47,369 bases of DNA from Acidimicrobiia bacterium (GTDB lineage Bacteria > Actinomycetota > Acidimicrobiia > Spongiisociales > ZC4RG35): contig PKRG01000019.1 in NCBI GenBank assembly GCA_017577575.1, positions 1 through 47,369 of the forward strand. The letters are read 5' to 3'. Position numbers and translations under genes: made by a program. Positions within the stretch are counted from its first letter, which is position 1. Each line of letters opens with the position of its first letter. Shown piece by piece: positions 26,118-35,080 of this stretch. The notes under the pieces are model-generated. The model saw nothing but the letters and a program-made list of their open reading frames with translations. It ran no database searches and was not told where the DNA came from.

Positions 26118-27470
26118 CTACTCCTTTCCTAGCTCCGCGGCGACGACCGCCGCCAGGCGCTCAGCATACTTCTGCGCCGCCTCTTGGGTAGGGGCCTCCA
26201 CCATCACCCGGACGACGGGCTCGGTTCCCGACGGGCGCAGGAGCACCCGTCCTTCCTCGCCCAGCTCGCCTTCCACCTCGGAGACCGCCTCCCAGACGGC
26301 CGACGCCGCCTCGAGGTCCACGCCCCGGCCGACCTTCACGTTCACGAGCACCTGGGGGTACTCGGTGATGGCCTCCATCCGGAGCTGGCGCAGCTCTTTT
26401 CCGGTCCCCGCCATCACGTCGAGGAGGCGCACCGCGGTCAACAGCCCGTCGCCCGTCTTGCCCTTGTCCAGGAAGATGACGTGACCGGACTGCTCGCCGC
26501 CGATGACGCCTTTGTGCTGCTGGAGCGCCTCCATCACGTAGCGGTCGCCGACCTTGGTCTCGATGACCTGGATGCCTGCCTCCTCCATCGACTTGCGGAA
26601 GCCCAGGTTGGCCATGACCGTCGTGACGACGAGGTTGTTGCGCAGGCCCCCGTTCGCCTTCCAGTGGCGGGCGATGATCGCCATGATCACGTCGCCGTTC
26701 GCCGGGCGCCCGTCCTCGTCCACGGCGATGAGGCGGTCGGCGTCGCCGTCGAACGCCAACCCGACCCGTCCCCGGGAGCGGGACGCCAGGAACTCGGGGT
26801 GGGTGGCCCCGCAGCCGTCGTTGATGTTGACGCCGTTCGGCTCGGCGGCCAGCACCTCGACGTCCGCCTTCAGCCGACTGAACAGCTCCGGGGCGGCCTT
26901 GAAGGCGGCGCCGTTGGCGCAGTCGAGCGTCAGCTGGATCCCGGAGAGCCGATAGGTCGAGGCGTTGGCTAGGTAGCCGACGTACTCGTAGAGAGCGTCG
27001 TCGTCGGTGAGGCCGATGCCGATGGCTCCGCCCACCGAGGACCTGCCCGACCCCGAACGCAGCCGGGATTCGATCTCCCGCTCCACCTCGTCGGGGAGCT
27101 TGGTCCCGTGCTCGCTCAGCAGCTTGATGCCGTTGTCGGGCGCCGGGTTGTGGGACGCGGAGACGACCGCCCCCATGCGGGCGCCGGACTGGGCGGTGAG
27201 GAGCGAGATCCCGCCGGACGGCAGCACGCCGACGTCGACGGTGTCGATGCCGACGGCCTGGAAGCCCGCCTGCAGCGACGCCGACAGCATCGTGCCGGAG
27301 CGCCGGGTGTCCCGGCCGACGACGACCGGGCCGTGGCTGAGGAGACAGCCGGCGGCCCGGCCGATGTCGAGCGCGAGCTCTGGAGTGAGTTCGGTGCCGG
27401 CTTCCCCGCGGACGCCGTCGGTCCCGAAGATGGGCCGACCCGCCTCGAGGAGCGCCCGAAGGTCAGCCAA
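26118..27470 (-). CDS. glmM: Phosphoglucosamine mutase
   Basis: Interconverts glucosamine-6- and -1-phosphate on the way to UDP-GlcNAc. The 450-residue protein has the N-terminal FGTDGVRG motif (15-22), the phosphoserine loop SASHNP (104-109, Ser106), the metal-binding DGDADR loop and the C-terminal RPSGTEP phosphate-binding loop. It follows rpsI by 15 nt and precedes glmS with the ribozyme in between, so all may be one transcript whose glmS part is separately controlled. Confidence 0.97.
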   Translation of the reverse strand: MADLRALLEAGRPIFGTDGVRGEAGTELTPELALDIGRAAGCLLSHGPVVVGRDTRRSGTMLSASLQAGFQAVGIDTVDVGVLPSGGISLLTAQSGARMGAVVSASHNPAPDNGIKLLSEHGTKLPDEVEREIESRLRSGSGRSSVGGAIGIGLTDDDALYEYVGYLANASTYRLSGIQLTLDCANGAAFKAAPELFSRLKADVEVLAAEPNGVNINDGCGATHPEFLASRSRGRVGLAFDGDADRLIAVDEDGRPANGDVIMAIIARHWKANGGLRNNLVVTTVMANLGFRKSMEEAGIQVIETKVGDRYVMEALQQHKGVIGGEQSGHVIFLDKGKTGDGLLTAVRLLDVMAGTGKELRQLRMEAITEYPQVLVNVKVGRGVDLEAASAVWEAVSEVEGELGEEGRVLLRPSGTEPVVRVMVEAPTQEAAQKYAERLAAVVAAELGKE

Positions 27471-27485
27471 ACCGAAGTGCCCTCT

Positions 27486-27878
27486 CTAACGCTTGGTGTA
27501 CTGAGGAGCCCGCCGCGCCTTGCGGAGGCCGTACTTCTTGCGTTCGACCCGCCGGGGGTCACGAGTCAGCATCCCCGCCTTCTTGAGGACGGGACGCAGC
27601 TCGGGGTCGAGCTGGACGAGACCGCGGGCGATGCCCAGCCGCAGCGCGTCGACCTGGCCGCTGACTCCGCCGCCTTCCAGGGTGGCGTCGATGTCGTAGC
27701 GGCCCTGCATGTTGGTGATCTGGAGTGGCTCCATCACCCGGATGCGCTGGGCCATGGTCGGGAAGTAGGACTCGAGCGAGCGGCCGTTGAGCGTCATCTG
27801 TCCGCCTCCGTCACGGATACGGACACGGGCGACGGCTTCCTTACGTCGACCTGTGGCCTGGACGAGGGGCTTGGACAT
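27486..27878 (-). CDS. rpsI: 30S ribosomal protein S9
   Basis: A 130-residue S9 with the canonical C-terminus KKYGLRKARRAPQYTKR that reaches the P-site tRNA. The N-terminus QATGRRKEAVARVRI is typical. The ATG overlaps the rplM stop by one base (TGATG), the usual rplM-rpsI coupling. Confidence 0.98.
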   Translation of the reverse strand: MSKPLVQATGRRKEAVARVRIRDGGGQMTLNGRSLESYFPTMAQRIRVMEPLQITNMQGRYDIDATLEGGGVSGQVDALRLGIARGLVQLDPELRPVLKKAGMLTRDPRRVERKKYGLRKARRAPQYTKR

Positions 27879-28336
27879 CAGCGTTCAACCTTTCGAATGT
27901 CGAGTTCCAAGGGCTTGGGCTGCTGGGCCTGATGGGGATGATCCGGCCCGGCGTACACCTTCAGCTTACGAGCCATCTTCCGGCCCAGCCGGTTCTTGGG
28001 GAGCATGCCCCGCACGGCCCGCTCGATCACGGCTTCGGGCCGGCGGCGGATGAGCGAGGCGAACGACTCGGCCTTGATCCCGCCGGGGTAGCCGCTGTGG
28101 CGGTAGTAGATCTTCTGCTGCGCCTTCTCGGAGGTGACGGCCACCTTCTCGGCGTTGACCACGATGACGTGGTCACCGGTGTCCATGTGGGCGGCGTAGA
28201 TCGGCTTGTGCTTGCCGCGCAGGATCTGGGCCACCTCGGAGGCGAGCCGGCCCAGGGGCAGGTCGGTGGCGTCGACGACCCACCATTCACGTGTGATGTC
28301 GCCGGGCTTGGGCGAGTATGTCTTGTTGACGGTCAT
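27878..28336 (-). CDS. rplM: 50S ribosomal protein L13
   Basis: A 152-residue L13; WWVVDATDLPLGRLASEVAQ (about 19-38), MDTGDHVIVVNAEKV and the RAVRGMLPKNRLGR segment are diagnostic. First gene of the rplM-rpsI-glmM-glmS series. The 130-nt leader contains a predicted promoter (28404-28433) and a 6-bp GCTCCC/GGGAGC hairpin (28383-28397). Confidence 0.98.
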   Translation of the reverse strand: MTVNKTYSPKPGDITREWWVVDATDLPLGRLASEVAQILRGKHKPIYAAHMDTGDHVIVVNAEKVAVTSEKAQQKIYYRHSGYPGGIKAESFASLIRRRPEAVIERAVRGMLPKNRLGRKMARKLKVYAGPDHPHQAQQPKPLELDIRKVER

Positions 28337-28403
28337 GGCAAAACGAAATCCCTCTCGAGTCGAGGGGCGGCGTGGGAAACGAGCTCCCGGCGGGAGCAGC
28401 TAC

Positions 28404-28433
28404 AGGATACGAGGAAGGCGGGCGATTCGCCAA
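28404..28433 (-). promoter_or_regulatory. Predicted rplM promoter
   Basis: Minus-strand TTGGCG (28428-28433), an 18-nt spacer and TATCCT (28404-28409), about 70 nt before the rplM start. It would drive rplM-rpsI and possibly glmM-glmS. Confidence 0.4.
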
Positions 28434-28448
28434 TTCCTCGACCCGCTC

Positions 28449-28462
28449 GCCCCCTTGGGGGC
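28449..28462 (-). terminator. Short GC hairpin after truA
   Basis: GCCCCC-TT-GGGGGC directly follows the truA stop by a few bases. No U-tract is present. It could end the truA transcript; the evidence is weak. Confidence 0.35.
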
Positions 28463-28468
28463 TCGCCC

Positions 28469-29203
28469 CTAGGAGAATCCCACCTCCCAGAGGACCAGGC
28501 CGTGGGGAGGGGCGATGGTGCCGACCCTCTGGCGATCCCGGGCGGCGATGACCTCCGGCACCTCTTCGGCCCGGCGGCGGCCCAAGCCGACATCGACGCA
28601 GAACCCCACCAGCGAGCGGACCATCTGGTGACAGAAAGCCTTCGCCGTCACCCCGAAGACGACCCGGTGCTCCTCGGCCCACCAGCCGGCCTCGAGCACG
28701 TGACGGACCGTCGTCGCCCCCGGTCGTTGGCGGCAGAAGCTGGCGAAGTCGTGCTCCCCCACGAAGGCGGCGGCAGCGGCGTTCATCGCCTCGAGGTCGA
28801 GCGGTCGCCCCAAGTGCCACACCCAGTTGCGGGTCAGGGGGTCGGTGGCGGGGCGGGGGTCGATGAAGTACCGGTACGCCCGCCACGCCGGGGAGAAGCG
28901 GGCGTTGAACCCCTCCGGCGCCTCCGAGGCGGCCAGCACCGAGATCTCGGGGCCTAGCATCCGGTCGAGCGACCGGCGCAGCCGTTCGACATCGGGGATC
29001 TCGTCGACCTCGAAGCTCACCACCTGGTGTCGGGCGTGGACGCCGGCGTCGGTCCTGCCCGCCCCGGTCGTCTCGACGGGATGCCCGAGCACCTTCTCCA
29101 GCGCGGCCTCCAGCTCCCCCTGGACGGTGCGCACGCGGGGCTGGCGGGCGAACCCGTGGAACCCGGATCCGTCGTAGGCGATGTCGAGGCGGACGACCGG
29201 CAC
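28469..29203 (-). CDS. truA: tRNA pseudouridine(38-40) synthase
   Basis: Isomerises uridines 38-40 in tRNA anticodon stems. The 244-residue protein has the TruA catalytic motif GAGRTDAGVHA (about 48-58) with its nucleophilic Asp, the N-terminal AYDGSGFHGFARQP block and the FCHQMVRSLVGFCVDVG region. The start codon is GTG. In many actinobacteria truA lies next to rplQ; here four genes separate them. Confidence 0.96.
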   Translation of the reverse strand: MPVVRLDIAYDGSGFHGFARQPRVRTVQGELEAALEKVLGHPVETTGAGRTDAGVHARHQVVSFEVDEIPDVERLRRSLDRMLGPEISVLAASEAPEGFNARFSPAWRAYRYFIDPRPATDPLTRNWVWHLGRPLDLEAMNAAAAAFVGEHDFASFCRQRPGATTVRHVLEAGWWAEEHRVVFGVTAKAFCHQMVRSLVGFCVDVGLGRRRAEEVPEVIAARDRQRVGTIAPPHGLVLWEVGFS

Positions 29204-29204
29204 C

Positions 29205-29723
29205 TCAGAACAGGGAGCCGAGCACGAGGAACGGCAGGCGGAACACCAGGCGAATCAACAGCACCAGGGCGAATCCGACCAGGACCGACGCCACCGACTT
29301 GGCGGTGTCGATGGATGCCGCCTCCGAGGTGGCGACGATCTTGGCCACCAGCGACCACGCCAGGCCGATCCCGCCCAAGACGTCCCCGAAGATGGCCAGC
29401 AGGAGCGGCAGCTCGCAGTGGCCGTGGAGGCGGATCATCGTCTGCATCTGCCCGGAGCCCCCGAACAGGCGGGTGGCGACGAACCACGTCGCCGCAGACA
29501 GGATGAGCCAGGCGATCAGGCCGTAGATCACGTACTCCAGCAGGTTCGTGATCGTCAGGAAGCGGAACCCGATGATCCTGACGACGCTGGCCGCGTAGGT
29601 GACGGCGCTGATGGCCGCCACCAGGAGCACGGCGTCGGCGGTGGCGTCCGCATCGAAGAACAACTCGGAGTGGGCCCTCCGATCGAGGATCGAGGCCCGG
29701 ACGGCCCGTCGAAGCGCACGCAT
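29205..29723 (-). CDS. Yip1-like integral membrane protein
   Basis: A 172-residue protein with about five hydrophobic segments: 30-50, 56-85, 105-130 and 143-170 contain the clearest. The pattern resembles the Yip1 domain family, which has no established bacterial role; this assignment is from general appearance only. It stops 1 nt before the truA start and so is probably co-transcribed with it. TACGCT (29732-29737) lies 8 nt before the ATG, another possible leaderless promoter. Confidence 0.75.
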   Translation of the reverse strand: MRALRRAVRASILDRRAHSELFFDADATADAVLLVAAISAVTYAASVVRIIGFRFLTITNLLEYVIYGLIAWLILSAATWFVATRLFGGSGQMQTMIRLHGHCELPLLLAIFGDVLGGIGLAWSLVAKIVATSEAASIDTAKSVASVLVGFALVLLIRLVFRLPFLVLGSLF

Positions 29724-29771
29724 GGCCGGGGAGCGTACTAGACGTCGGCCCGATTCCGGCCGGACGGAGGC

Positions 29772-30695
29772 TCACCGGCGCCGGAGATACACCTGATCGA
29801 CGCTGTGGTCGCGGGACTTGTGGAGGATCAGGGTCGCCCGCTCCTTGGTGGGGGCGATGTTCTGCTCCAGGTTGGGCCGGTTGATCTCGTTCCAGATCCG
29901 GGTCGCCTCCGCCCTCGCCTCCTGATCGCTCAATGAGGCGTAGCGGTGGAAGTAGTTCGTCGGGTCACGGAACGCCGTGTCCCGGAAGGTGAGGAACCGC
30001 TGGACGTACCACTCCTCGATGTGGGCGGGATCGGCGTCGACGTAGATCGAGAAGTCGAAGTAGTCGGACACGTAGCTCCCGAAGCCTCCCCCTTGCAGCA
30101 CGTTGAGGCCCTCGATGATCACGATGTCGGGGTCTTCCACGACCCGCGTCTCACCAGGGACGATGTCGTAGGCGTTGTGCGAGTACACCGGCGCCTCGAC
30201 CGGCGAGCGGCCCGACTTGAGGTCGACGACGAACTGGAGCAGGCGGCGTCGGTCGTAGCTCTCGGGGAAGCCCTTGCGCTGCATCAGCCCCCGCTCTTCC
30301 AGCACCGCGTTGGGCCACAGGAAGCCGTCGGTGGTGACGAGGTCGACCTTGGGATGGTCGGGCCAGCGGGACAGCAGGGCCTGGAGGACGCGGGCGATGG
30401 TCGACTTGCCCACCGCCACCGATCCGGCGATGCCGATGACGTACGGGACGGCGGTCGTCGGCTTTCCCAGGAACGTGTCGGTGACCGAGAACAGCGACTG
30501 GCTGGCCCGCACGTAGAGGTTGAGGAGCCTCGACAGGGGCAGGTAGATGTGCTCCACCTCGTCCATCGACAGGGCGACGTTGATGCCCCGGATCGCCTCG
30601 ACGTCCTTCTCGTCGAGGGTCATCGGGGTGTTGGCCCGCAGAGCCGCCCATTCGTCGCGCGTGAAAGAGAGGAAAGGAGTGGGGTGAGAGCTCAT
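29772..30695 (-). CDS. coaA: Type I pantothenate kinase
   Basis: Phosphorylates pantothenate in the first committed step of CoA synthesis. The 307-residue protein has the P-loop GSVAVGKS (91-98), the VTTDGFLWPNAVLEERGLM segment and IVIIEGLNVLQ, and ends with the HKSRDHSVDQVYLRRR tail typical of CoaA. Not the type III enzyme found in many other bacteria. It is upstream of, and may be transcribed separately from, the Yip1-like gene; the start of the divergent plsC gene lies 80 bp away. Confidence 0.96.
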   Translation of the reverse strand: MSSHPTPFLSFTRDEWAALRANTPMTLDEKDVEAIRGINVALSMDEVEHIYLPLSRLLNLYVRASQSLFSVTDTFLGKPTTAVPYVIGIAGSVAVGKSTIARVLQALLSRWPDHPKVDLVTTDGFLWPNAVLEERGLMQRKGFPESYDRRRLLQFVVDLKSGRSPVEAPVYSHNAYDIVPGETRVVEDPDIVIIEGLNVLQGGGFGSYVSDYFDFSIYVDADPAHIEEWYVQRFLTFRDTAFRDPTNYFHRYASLSDQEARAEATRIWNEINRPNLEQNIAPTKERATLILHKSRDHSVDQVYLRRR

Positions 30696-30775
30696 CTGGC
30701 GGAGATGACGTTAACGGCTGCTTGGCCGTGTCGAGACGGACCACCTTGAGGCGCGGGCTCCATAGACTGCCTGGG

Positions 30776-31504
30776 GTGAAGTCGGCGCTGCGCTGGGTGG
30801 TGACGATCCCGTTCCTCGTCACGTTCGGGCTGGTCCTGTTGGTGTTCGATCTCGCCGGCCGGGCCGCGTTGGCCTTCTCCCTCACCGCCTTCGAGTACGT
30901 GATGGCCGGGCTGCAACGGGCTCTCGTCGCCGTGTTCCAGCTCTTCGGGACCCGGATCACGGTGCACCGCTCCCCCCACGTCCGGCCTCGCACCGGATAC
31001 GTGATCATCTCCAACCACCAGTCGATGCTCGACATCGCCCTCATCGGCGGGTACCTGTTCACCAACCTCCCCAAGTACGTCGCCAAGGCCGAGCTGGGCA
31101 GGCGCATCCCGGCGGTGTCGCTCAACCTCAAGCGCGGCGGGCATGCGCTCATCGACCGGGCCGATGCCATGCAGGCCCTGGCGGCCATACGCGACTTCGG
31201 AAAGCGGGTCCAGGACCGCAACCGCTCGGCGGTGATCTTCCCCGAGGGCAGCCGGTCCCGCGACGGCACCCTCCAGCCGTTCAAACGGTCGGGCGCCAGG
31301 GTGCTGCTCGAGGCCGCCGACCGGCTCCCCGTGGTGCCCGTGGCGATCCAGGGATCGTGGCGCCTCAACCGGATGTGGCCCTACATGCCGGGGGCCCGGG
31401 TCGAGATGTGGATCGGCGACCCGATCCCGCGCACGCCCGGCGACGGCGCCGAACGGCTCCGCCAGGCCCAGGAATGGATCCGCGCCCGGATCGAAGGCGG
31501 ATGA
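30776..31504 (+). CDS. plsC: 1-acyl-sn-glycerol-3-phosphate acyltransferase
   Basis: Makes phosphatidate from lysophosphatidate. The catalytic HX4D motif is NHQSMLD (80-86) and the glycerophosphate-binding motif is FPEGSRSRDG (155-164). Two hydrophobic N-terminal segments (about 5-24 and 30-55) anchor it in the membrane. The GTG start at 30776 is chosen because TAGACT lies exactly 7 nt upstream and no ribosome-binding site is seen; a TTG 18 codons upstream is less likely. The stop overlaps the AraC-type gene. PlsC homologues are often multiple, so the exact acyl acceptor is uncertain. Confidence 0.92.
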   Translation: MKSALRWVVTIPFLVTFGLVLLVFDLAGRAALAFSLTAFEYVMAGLQRALVAVFQLFGTRITVHRSPHVRPRTGYVIISNHQSMLDIALIGGYLFTNLPKYVAKAELGRRIPAVSLNLKRGGHALIDRADAMQALAAIRDFGKRVQDRNRSAVIFPEGSRSRDGTLQPFKRSGARVLLEAADRLPVVPVAIQGSWRLNRMWPYMPGARVEMWIGDPIPRTPGDGAERLRQAQEWIRARIEGG

Positions 31505-32346
31505 GGAGGATCGAACAGGTCCGCGTCGACGCCCGCTCCGGGGTCCTCCACCCCGAGAACCTGGCCCGCTACGACGTCCGCCGCTTCGAGCCCCATCCCG
31601 ACATCTCGGAGGTGGTGGACTATTTCTGGCACGTGCGCTGGCACCTCGACGAAGGGGAGGTCATCTCCCAGCGGATCATCGACGCCGTCAACGTCCATCT
31701 GACCGTCGAGGAAGGGGCGGTGCCGGCGCCTCTGGTCGTCACCGGGGTGCACCGGCGGGTGTGGCACCGGCAGATACGAGACAGCGGATCGGCCTTCGGC
31801 ATCCGCCTCCGACCGGCCGGGCTCGCGGTCGTCTCCGACCTGACCCCTTCCCGCATCGCCGACTCCACGGTGGCGGTGACCCCGTCGCTCGACCGCCGCC
31901 TCCACGAGACGATGTCCGCGGTCGCCGCGGCCGACGCGGCCGAAGACCGGGTGGAGGCTGCCAACGCCGCCATCGCCGAGCGCCTGGCCGAACGGCCCGT
32001 CGGCCCTGTCGGGCGCCTCGCCAACGCCGTCTACGACGAGCTGGTGGCGGGAGTCCGCTCCCGGGTCGGGCCCGACCTGGCGGAACGGCTCGGGGTGAGC
32101 CAACGGACGATCCAGCGCGCCCTGAAGGAGACCCTGGGCCACGGCCCGAAGTTCCTGAGCCGCCGGATCCGCCTGCAGGAGCTGGCCCGTCTCCTCGTCA
32201 CCGAGCCGGATCTCGACCTGGCCACGTTGGCGTTCGAACTCGGCTACGCCGACCAGGCGCACCTCACGAACGACTTCCGTTCGGTCACCGGGATGAGCCC
32301 GGGCGCCTACCGCCGAGAGGTGATGTCGCTCACCGCCCGGAGATGA
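31501..32346 (+). CDS. AraC-family transcriptional regulator
   Basis: A 281-residue regulator with a C-terminal double helix-turn-helix of AraC type (about 185-275): LAERLGVSQRTIQRALKETL and the signature LATLAFELGYADQAHLTNDF...GMSPGAYRR. The N-terminal domain (VVDYFWHVRWHL, HRRVWHRQIRDSGSAFGIRL) resembles the DUF6597 type that often precedes this HTH. The ATG overlaps the plsC stop. The ligand is unknown; regulation of plsC is possible from context. Confidence 0.92.
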   Translation: MRRIEQVRVDARSGVLHPENLARYDVRRFEPHPDISEVVDYFWHVRWHLDEGEVISQRIIDAVNVHLTVEEGAVPAPLVVTGVHRRVWHRQIRDSGSAFGIRLRPAGLAVVSDLTPSRIADSTVAVTPSLDRRLHETMSAVAAADAAEDRVEAANAAIAERLAERPVGPVGRLANAVYDELVAGVRSRVGPDLAERLGVSQRTIQRALKETLGHGPKFLSRRIRLQELARLLVTEPDLDLATLAFELGYADQAHLTNDFRSVTGMSPGAYRREVMSLTARR

Positions 32347-32358
32347 GATGGGTCGGGC

Positions 32359-32709
32359 TCAGACCAGCTCGATGATGGCCATCTCGGAGCCGTCGCCCCG
32401 CCGCGGGCCCACCTTGACGATGCGGGTGTAGCCGCCGGCGCGATCGGCGTAGTTGGGGCCGACTTCGGTGAACAGCTTGGTGAGCGTCTCCCGGTCTGTG
32501 ATCGTCTTGCGGACGATGCGCCGGTTGTGCGGGCCGTCGACCCGTGCCCGCGAGATCAGCTTCTCGGCGAGCGGACGCACCGCCTTGGCTCGGGCGAGGG
32601 TCGTCTCCACCCGCCCGTCGCGGATCAGGGCGGTGGCGAGATTGATCATCAGGTGCCGCGAGTGAGCCGGCGAACCACCGAATCGCGGACCTTTCTTGGG
32701 CCGTGGCAT
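32359..32709 (-). CDS. rplQ: 50S ribosomal protein L17
   Basis: A 116-residue L17 with the standard N-terminus KGPRFGGSPAHSRHLMINLA and the RKTITDRETLTKLFTE segment. Last gene of the alpha operon. The ATG overlaps the rpoA stop (TGATG). Its 3' end is only 12 bp from the convergent AraC-type gene. Confidence 0.98.
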   Translation of the reverse strand: MPRPKKGPRFGGSPAHSRHLMINLATALIRDGRVETTLARAKAVRPLAEKLISRARVDGPHNRRIVRKTITDRETLTKLFTEVGPNYADRAGGYTRIVKVGPRRGDGSEMAIIELV

Positions 32710-33659
32710 CAGGACTTCGCTCCTTGACCGGCATCGGCCAGCGACAGGCCGAGCTCGTCCAACTTGGCGACGACCTCTTCGAGGCTCTTCTGACCGAAGT
32801 TGGTGATGTTGAGGAGGTCGTCGGAGGTGCGCTGCACCAACTCGCCGACGGTCTTGATCTGGGCGCGGCGGAGGCAGTTGCGGGGACGCTCCGAGAGATC
32901 CAGCGCCTCGATGGGCAGGTCGAGGTCCGGCGAGCCGGTGCCCTCCTGCTCCACCTCGCCCAACTCGAGACCGACGCCTTCGCCCATGTCGGCGAAGAGG
33001 CCCATGAGCTCGCGCAGGGTCTTGCCGGCCGAGGAAACGGCCTCGGCGGGCTCGAGGGCGCCGTTGGTCTCGACGTCGAGGATCAGCTTGTCGTAGTTGG
33101 TCATCTGGCCGACCTGGGTGTTCTCCACCCGGTAGGCGACCTTGCGGACCGGCGAGAAGATCGAGTCGACGGGGATCACCCCGATCGGCTGGCCGGGCTC
33201 CTTGTTCTGCTCGGCACCCCGGTAGCCGACGCCGGGGGCGACGGTCATCTCCATCTCGAGGCGACCGGAAGCCGACAGGGTGGCGAGATGCAGGTCCGGG
33301 TTGACGATCTCCACGCCGGCGGGGACCTTGATGTCGCCGGCCTTCACCTCGCCGGCGCCCTTCGCCGACAGGTACACCGTCTTGGGCTCGTTGTCCTCGA
33401 GCCGCACCACGATCTGCTTGATGTTGAGGATGAGGTCGACGACGTCTTCGACCACCCCTTCGATCGTCGAGAACTCGTGCTCGACACCCTCGATCTGGAT
33501 CGAGGTGACCGCCGCCCCGGGGATCCGGGAAAGAAGCGTGCGGCGCATGGTGTTGCCGAGGGTGTAGCCGAAGCCGGGCTCGAGCGGCTCGACGATGAAC
33601 CGGGAACGGTTCTCGCCGACCTGCTCCTCTTGGATATGGGGTCGTTGAACGATCAGCAC
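32709..33659 (-). CDS. rpoA: RNA polymerase alpha subunit
   Basis: A 316-residue alpha subunit. The N-terminal assembly domain (1-about 230) has the LEPGFGYTLGNTMRRTLLS core; the C-terminal domain (about 250-305) has RNCLRRAQIKTVGELV and LGQ-like NFGQKSLEEV for DNA and activator contact. Start codon GTG. It follows rpsD by 10 nt. Confidence 0.98.
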   Translation of the reverse strand: MLIVQRPHIQEEQVGENRSRFIVEPLEPGFGYTLGNTMRRTLLSRIPGAAVTSIQIEGVEHEFSTIEGVVEDVVDLILNIKQIVVRLEDNEPKTVYLSAKGAGEVKAGDIKVPAGVEIVNPDLHLATLSASGRLEMEMTVAPGVGYRGAEQNKEPGQPIGVIPVDSIFSPVRKVAYRVENTQVGQMTNYDKLILDVETNGALEPAEAVSSAGKTLRELMGLFADMGEGVGLELGEVEQEGTGSPDLDLPIEALDLSERPRNCLRRAQIKTVGELVQRTSDDLLNITNFGQKSLEEVVAKLDELGLSLADAGQGAKS

Positions 33660-33669
33660 TGGGGATTCC

Positions 33670-34275
33670 TCACTTCGAGTAGAGCTCGACGATCAGCTGC
33701 TCCTGGACGGCGGTGTCGATCTGATCGCGGCTGGGGAGGTCGCGGACCATCACCCGCCGCTGTTCGTGGTCGACGTCCAGCCATTCGGGAACGGGCCGGT
33801 CGAGGGTGTCGATGGCGTGCTGGATGACCACCAGGTCGCGTGACCGATCCTTGACGGTGATCACGTCACCCTTCTTCACCAGGTAGGAGGGGATGTCGAC
33901 CTTCTTGCCGTTGACCCGGAAATGGCCGTGGTTGACGAGCTGGCGAGCCTGGGCGCGGGTCTGGGCCAGGCCGGCCCGCCACACCACGTTGTCGAGACGG
34001 CTCTCGAGGATCTGCAGCAGGTTGTCGCCGGTGATGCCCGGGCGACGCTCCGCCTCCTCGTAGTAGCGGCGGAACTGGCGCTCGAGCACCCCGTACATGT
34101 AGCGGAGCTTCTGCTTCTCGCGGAGCTGGATCTGGTAGTCGCTCTCGCGGATGCGGCCGCGTCCATGCTCGCCAGGCGGATAGGGACGACGCTCGACGGG
34201 GCACTTCTTCGACTGGCACAGCGGGGTACGCGCCCGACGGCAAGCCTTGTGCCTGGGTCCGGTGTAACGAGCCAT
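33670..34275 (-). CDS. rpsD: 30S ribosomal protein S4
   Basis: A 201-residue S4. The N-terminus MARYTGPRHKACRRAR has cysteines C12, C20 and C25, indicating the zinc-binding (C+) form, followed by RRPYPPGEHG. The S4 RNA-binding domain (NVVWRAGLAQTRAQARQLV) and the KKGDVITVKDRSR segment are intact. S4 autoregulates the alpha operon in several bacteria; no such site was identified here. Confidence 0.98.
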   Translation of the reverse strand: MARYTGPRHKACRRARTPLCQSKKCPVERRPYPPGEHGRGRIRESDYQIQLREKQKLRYMYGVLERQFRRYYEEAERRPGITGDNLLQILESRLDNVVWRAGLAQTRAQARQLVNHGHFRVNGKKVDIPSYLVKKGDVITVKDRSRDLVVIQHAIDTLDRPVPEWLDVDHEQRRVMVRDLPSRDQIDTAVQEQLIVELYSK

Positions 34276-34276
34276 C

Positions 34277-34687
34277 TCAGCCTCTCCGACGCTTCTTGGG
34301 ACGGACGCCGTTGTGGGGGATGGGGGTGACGTCGCGGACGCCGCTCACCTCCATGCCCATGTTCTGCAGGGTGCGGACTGCCGTGTCCCGCCCCGACCCG
34401 GTTCCGGAGACGATCACGTCCAGCTTGCGGATGCCGTGCTCACCGGCCCGCCGCGCCGCCTCTTCGGCCGCCACCTGGGCGGCGTACGGCGTCGACTTGC
34501 GCGAGCCCTTGAAACCGACCGAGCCACCGGAGGTCCAGGTGATGACGTTGCCGGCCTGGTCGGTGATGGTGATGATCGTGTTGTTGAAGCTCGCCTTGAT
34601 GTGCGCCTGGCCGTGAGAGATGTTCTTCCGCTCCCGACGGCGCACCCGCTTCTGTGAAGATCCTGCCTGCTTCTGCTGCCTTGCCAC
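34277..34687 (-). CDS. rpsK: 30S ribosomal protein S11
   Basis: A 136-residue S11: ASFNNTIITITDQAGNVITW, GFKGSRKSTPYAAQ and the C-terminus VRDVTPIPHNGVRPKKRRRG are textbook. The stop lies 1 nt before the rpsD ATG. Confidence 0.98.
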   Translation of the reverse strand: MARQQKQAGSSQKRVRRRERKNISHGQAHIKASFNNTIITITDQAGNVITWTSGGSVGFKGSRKSTPYAAQVAAEEAARRAGEHGIRKLDVIVSGTGSGRDTAVRTLQNMGMEVSGVRDVTPIPHNGVRPKKRRRG

Positions 34688-34695
34688 CGCTGCTC

Positions 34696-35073
34696 CTACT
34701 TCTTGGCCTTCTTCTTACCGGCGATCGCCTTGCGCGGGCCCTTGCGCGTGCGGGCGTTCGTGTGGGTCCGCTGCCCCCGGACGGGGAGGCCACGACGGTG
34801 GCGGATACCCTGATAGGTGCCGATCTCGATCTTGCGCTTGATGTTCTGCTGGACCTCGCGGCGGAGGTCGCCTTCGACCTGGTAGTTCTGATCGATGAAG
34901 CGGCGGATACGAGCCACCTCGTCGTCGGTCAGCTCCCGGACCTTGGTGCCCGGGTCGATCCCGGTGGCTTCGCAGATCTGCTGCGCGCGGCTGCGCCCCA
35001 CCCCATAGATGTAGGTGAGGCCGATCTCCAGGCGCTTGTCGCGGGGAAGGTCTACTCCAGCGATACGTGCCAT
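34696..35073 (-). CDS. rpsM: 30S ribosomal protein S13
   Basis: A 125-residue S13: MARIAGVDLPRDKR, the helix-two-turn region TYIYGVGRSRAQQI, the GIRHRRGLPVRGQRTHTNAR segment and a Lys-rich C-terminus reaching the P-site tRNA. Seven nt separate it from rpmJ upstream. Confidence 0.98.
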   Translation of the reverse strand: MARIAGVDLPRDKRLEIGLTYIYGVGRSRAQQICEATGIDPGTKVRELTDDEVARIRRFIDQNYQVEGDLRREVQQNIKRKIEIGTYQGIRHRRGLPVRGQRTHTNARTRKGPRKAIAGKKKAKK

Positions 35074-35080
35074 CAGCCGA

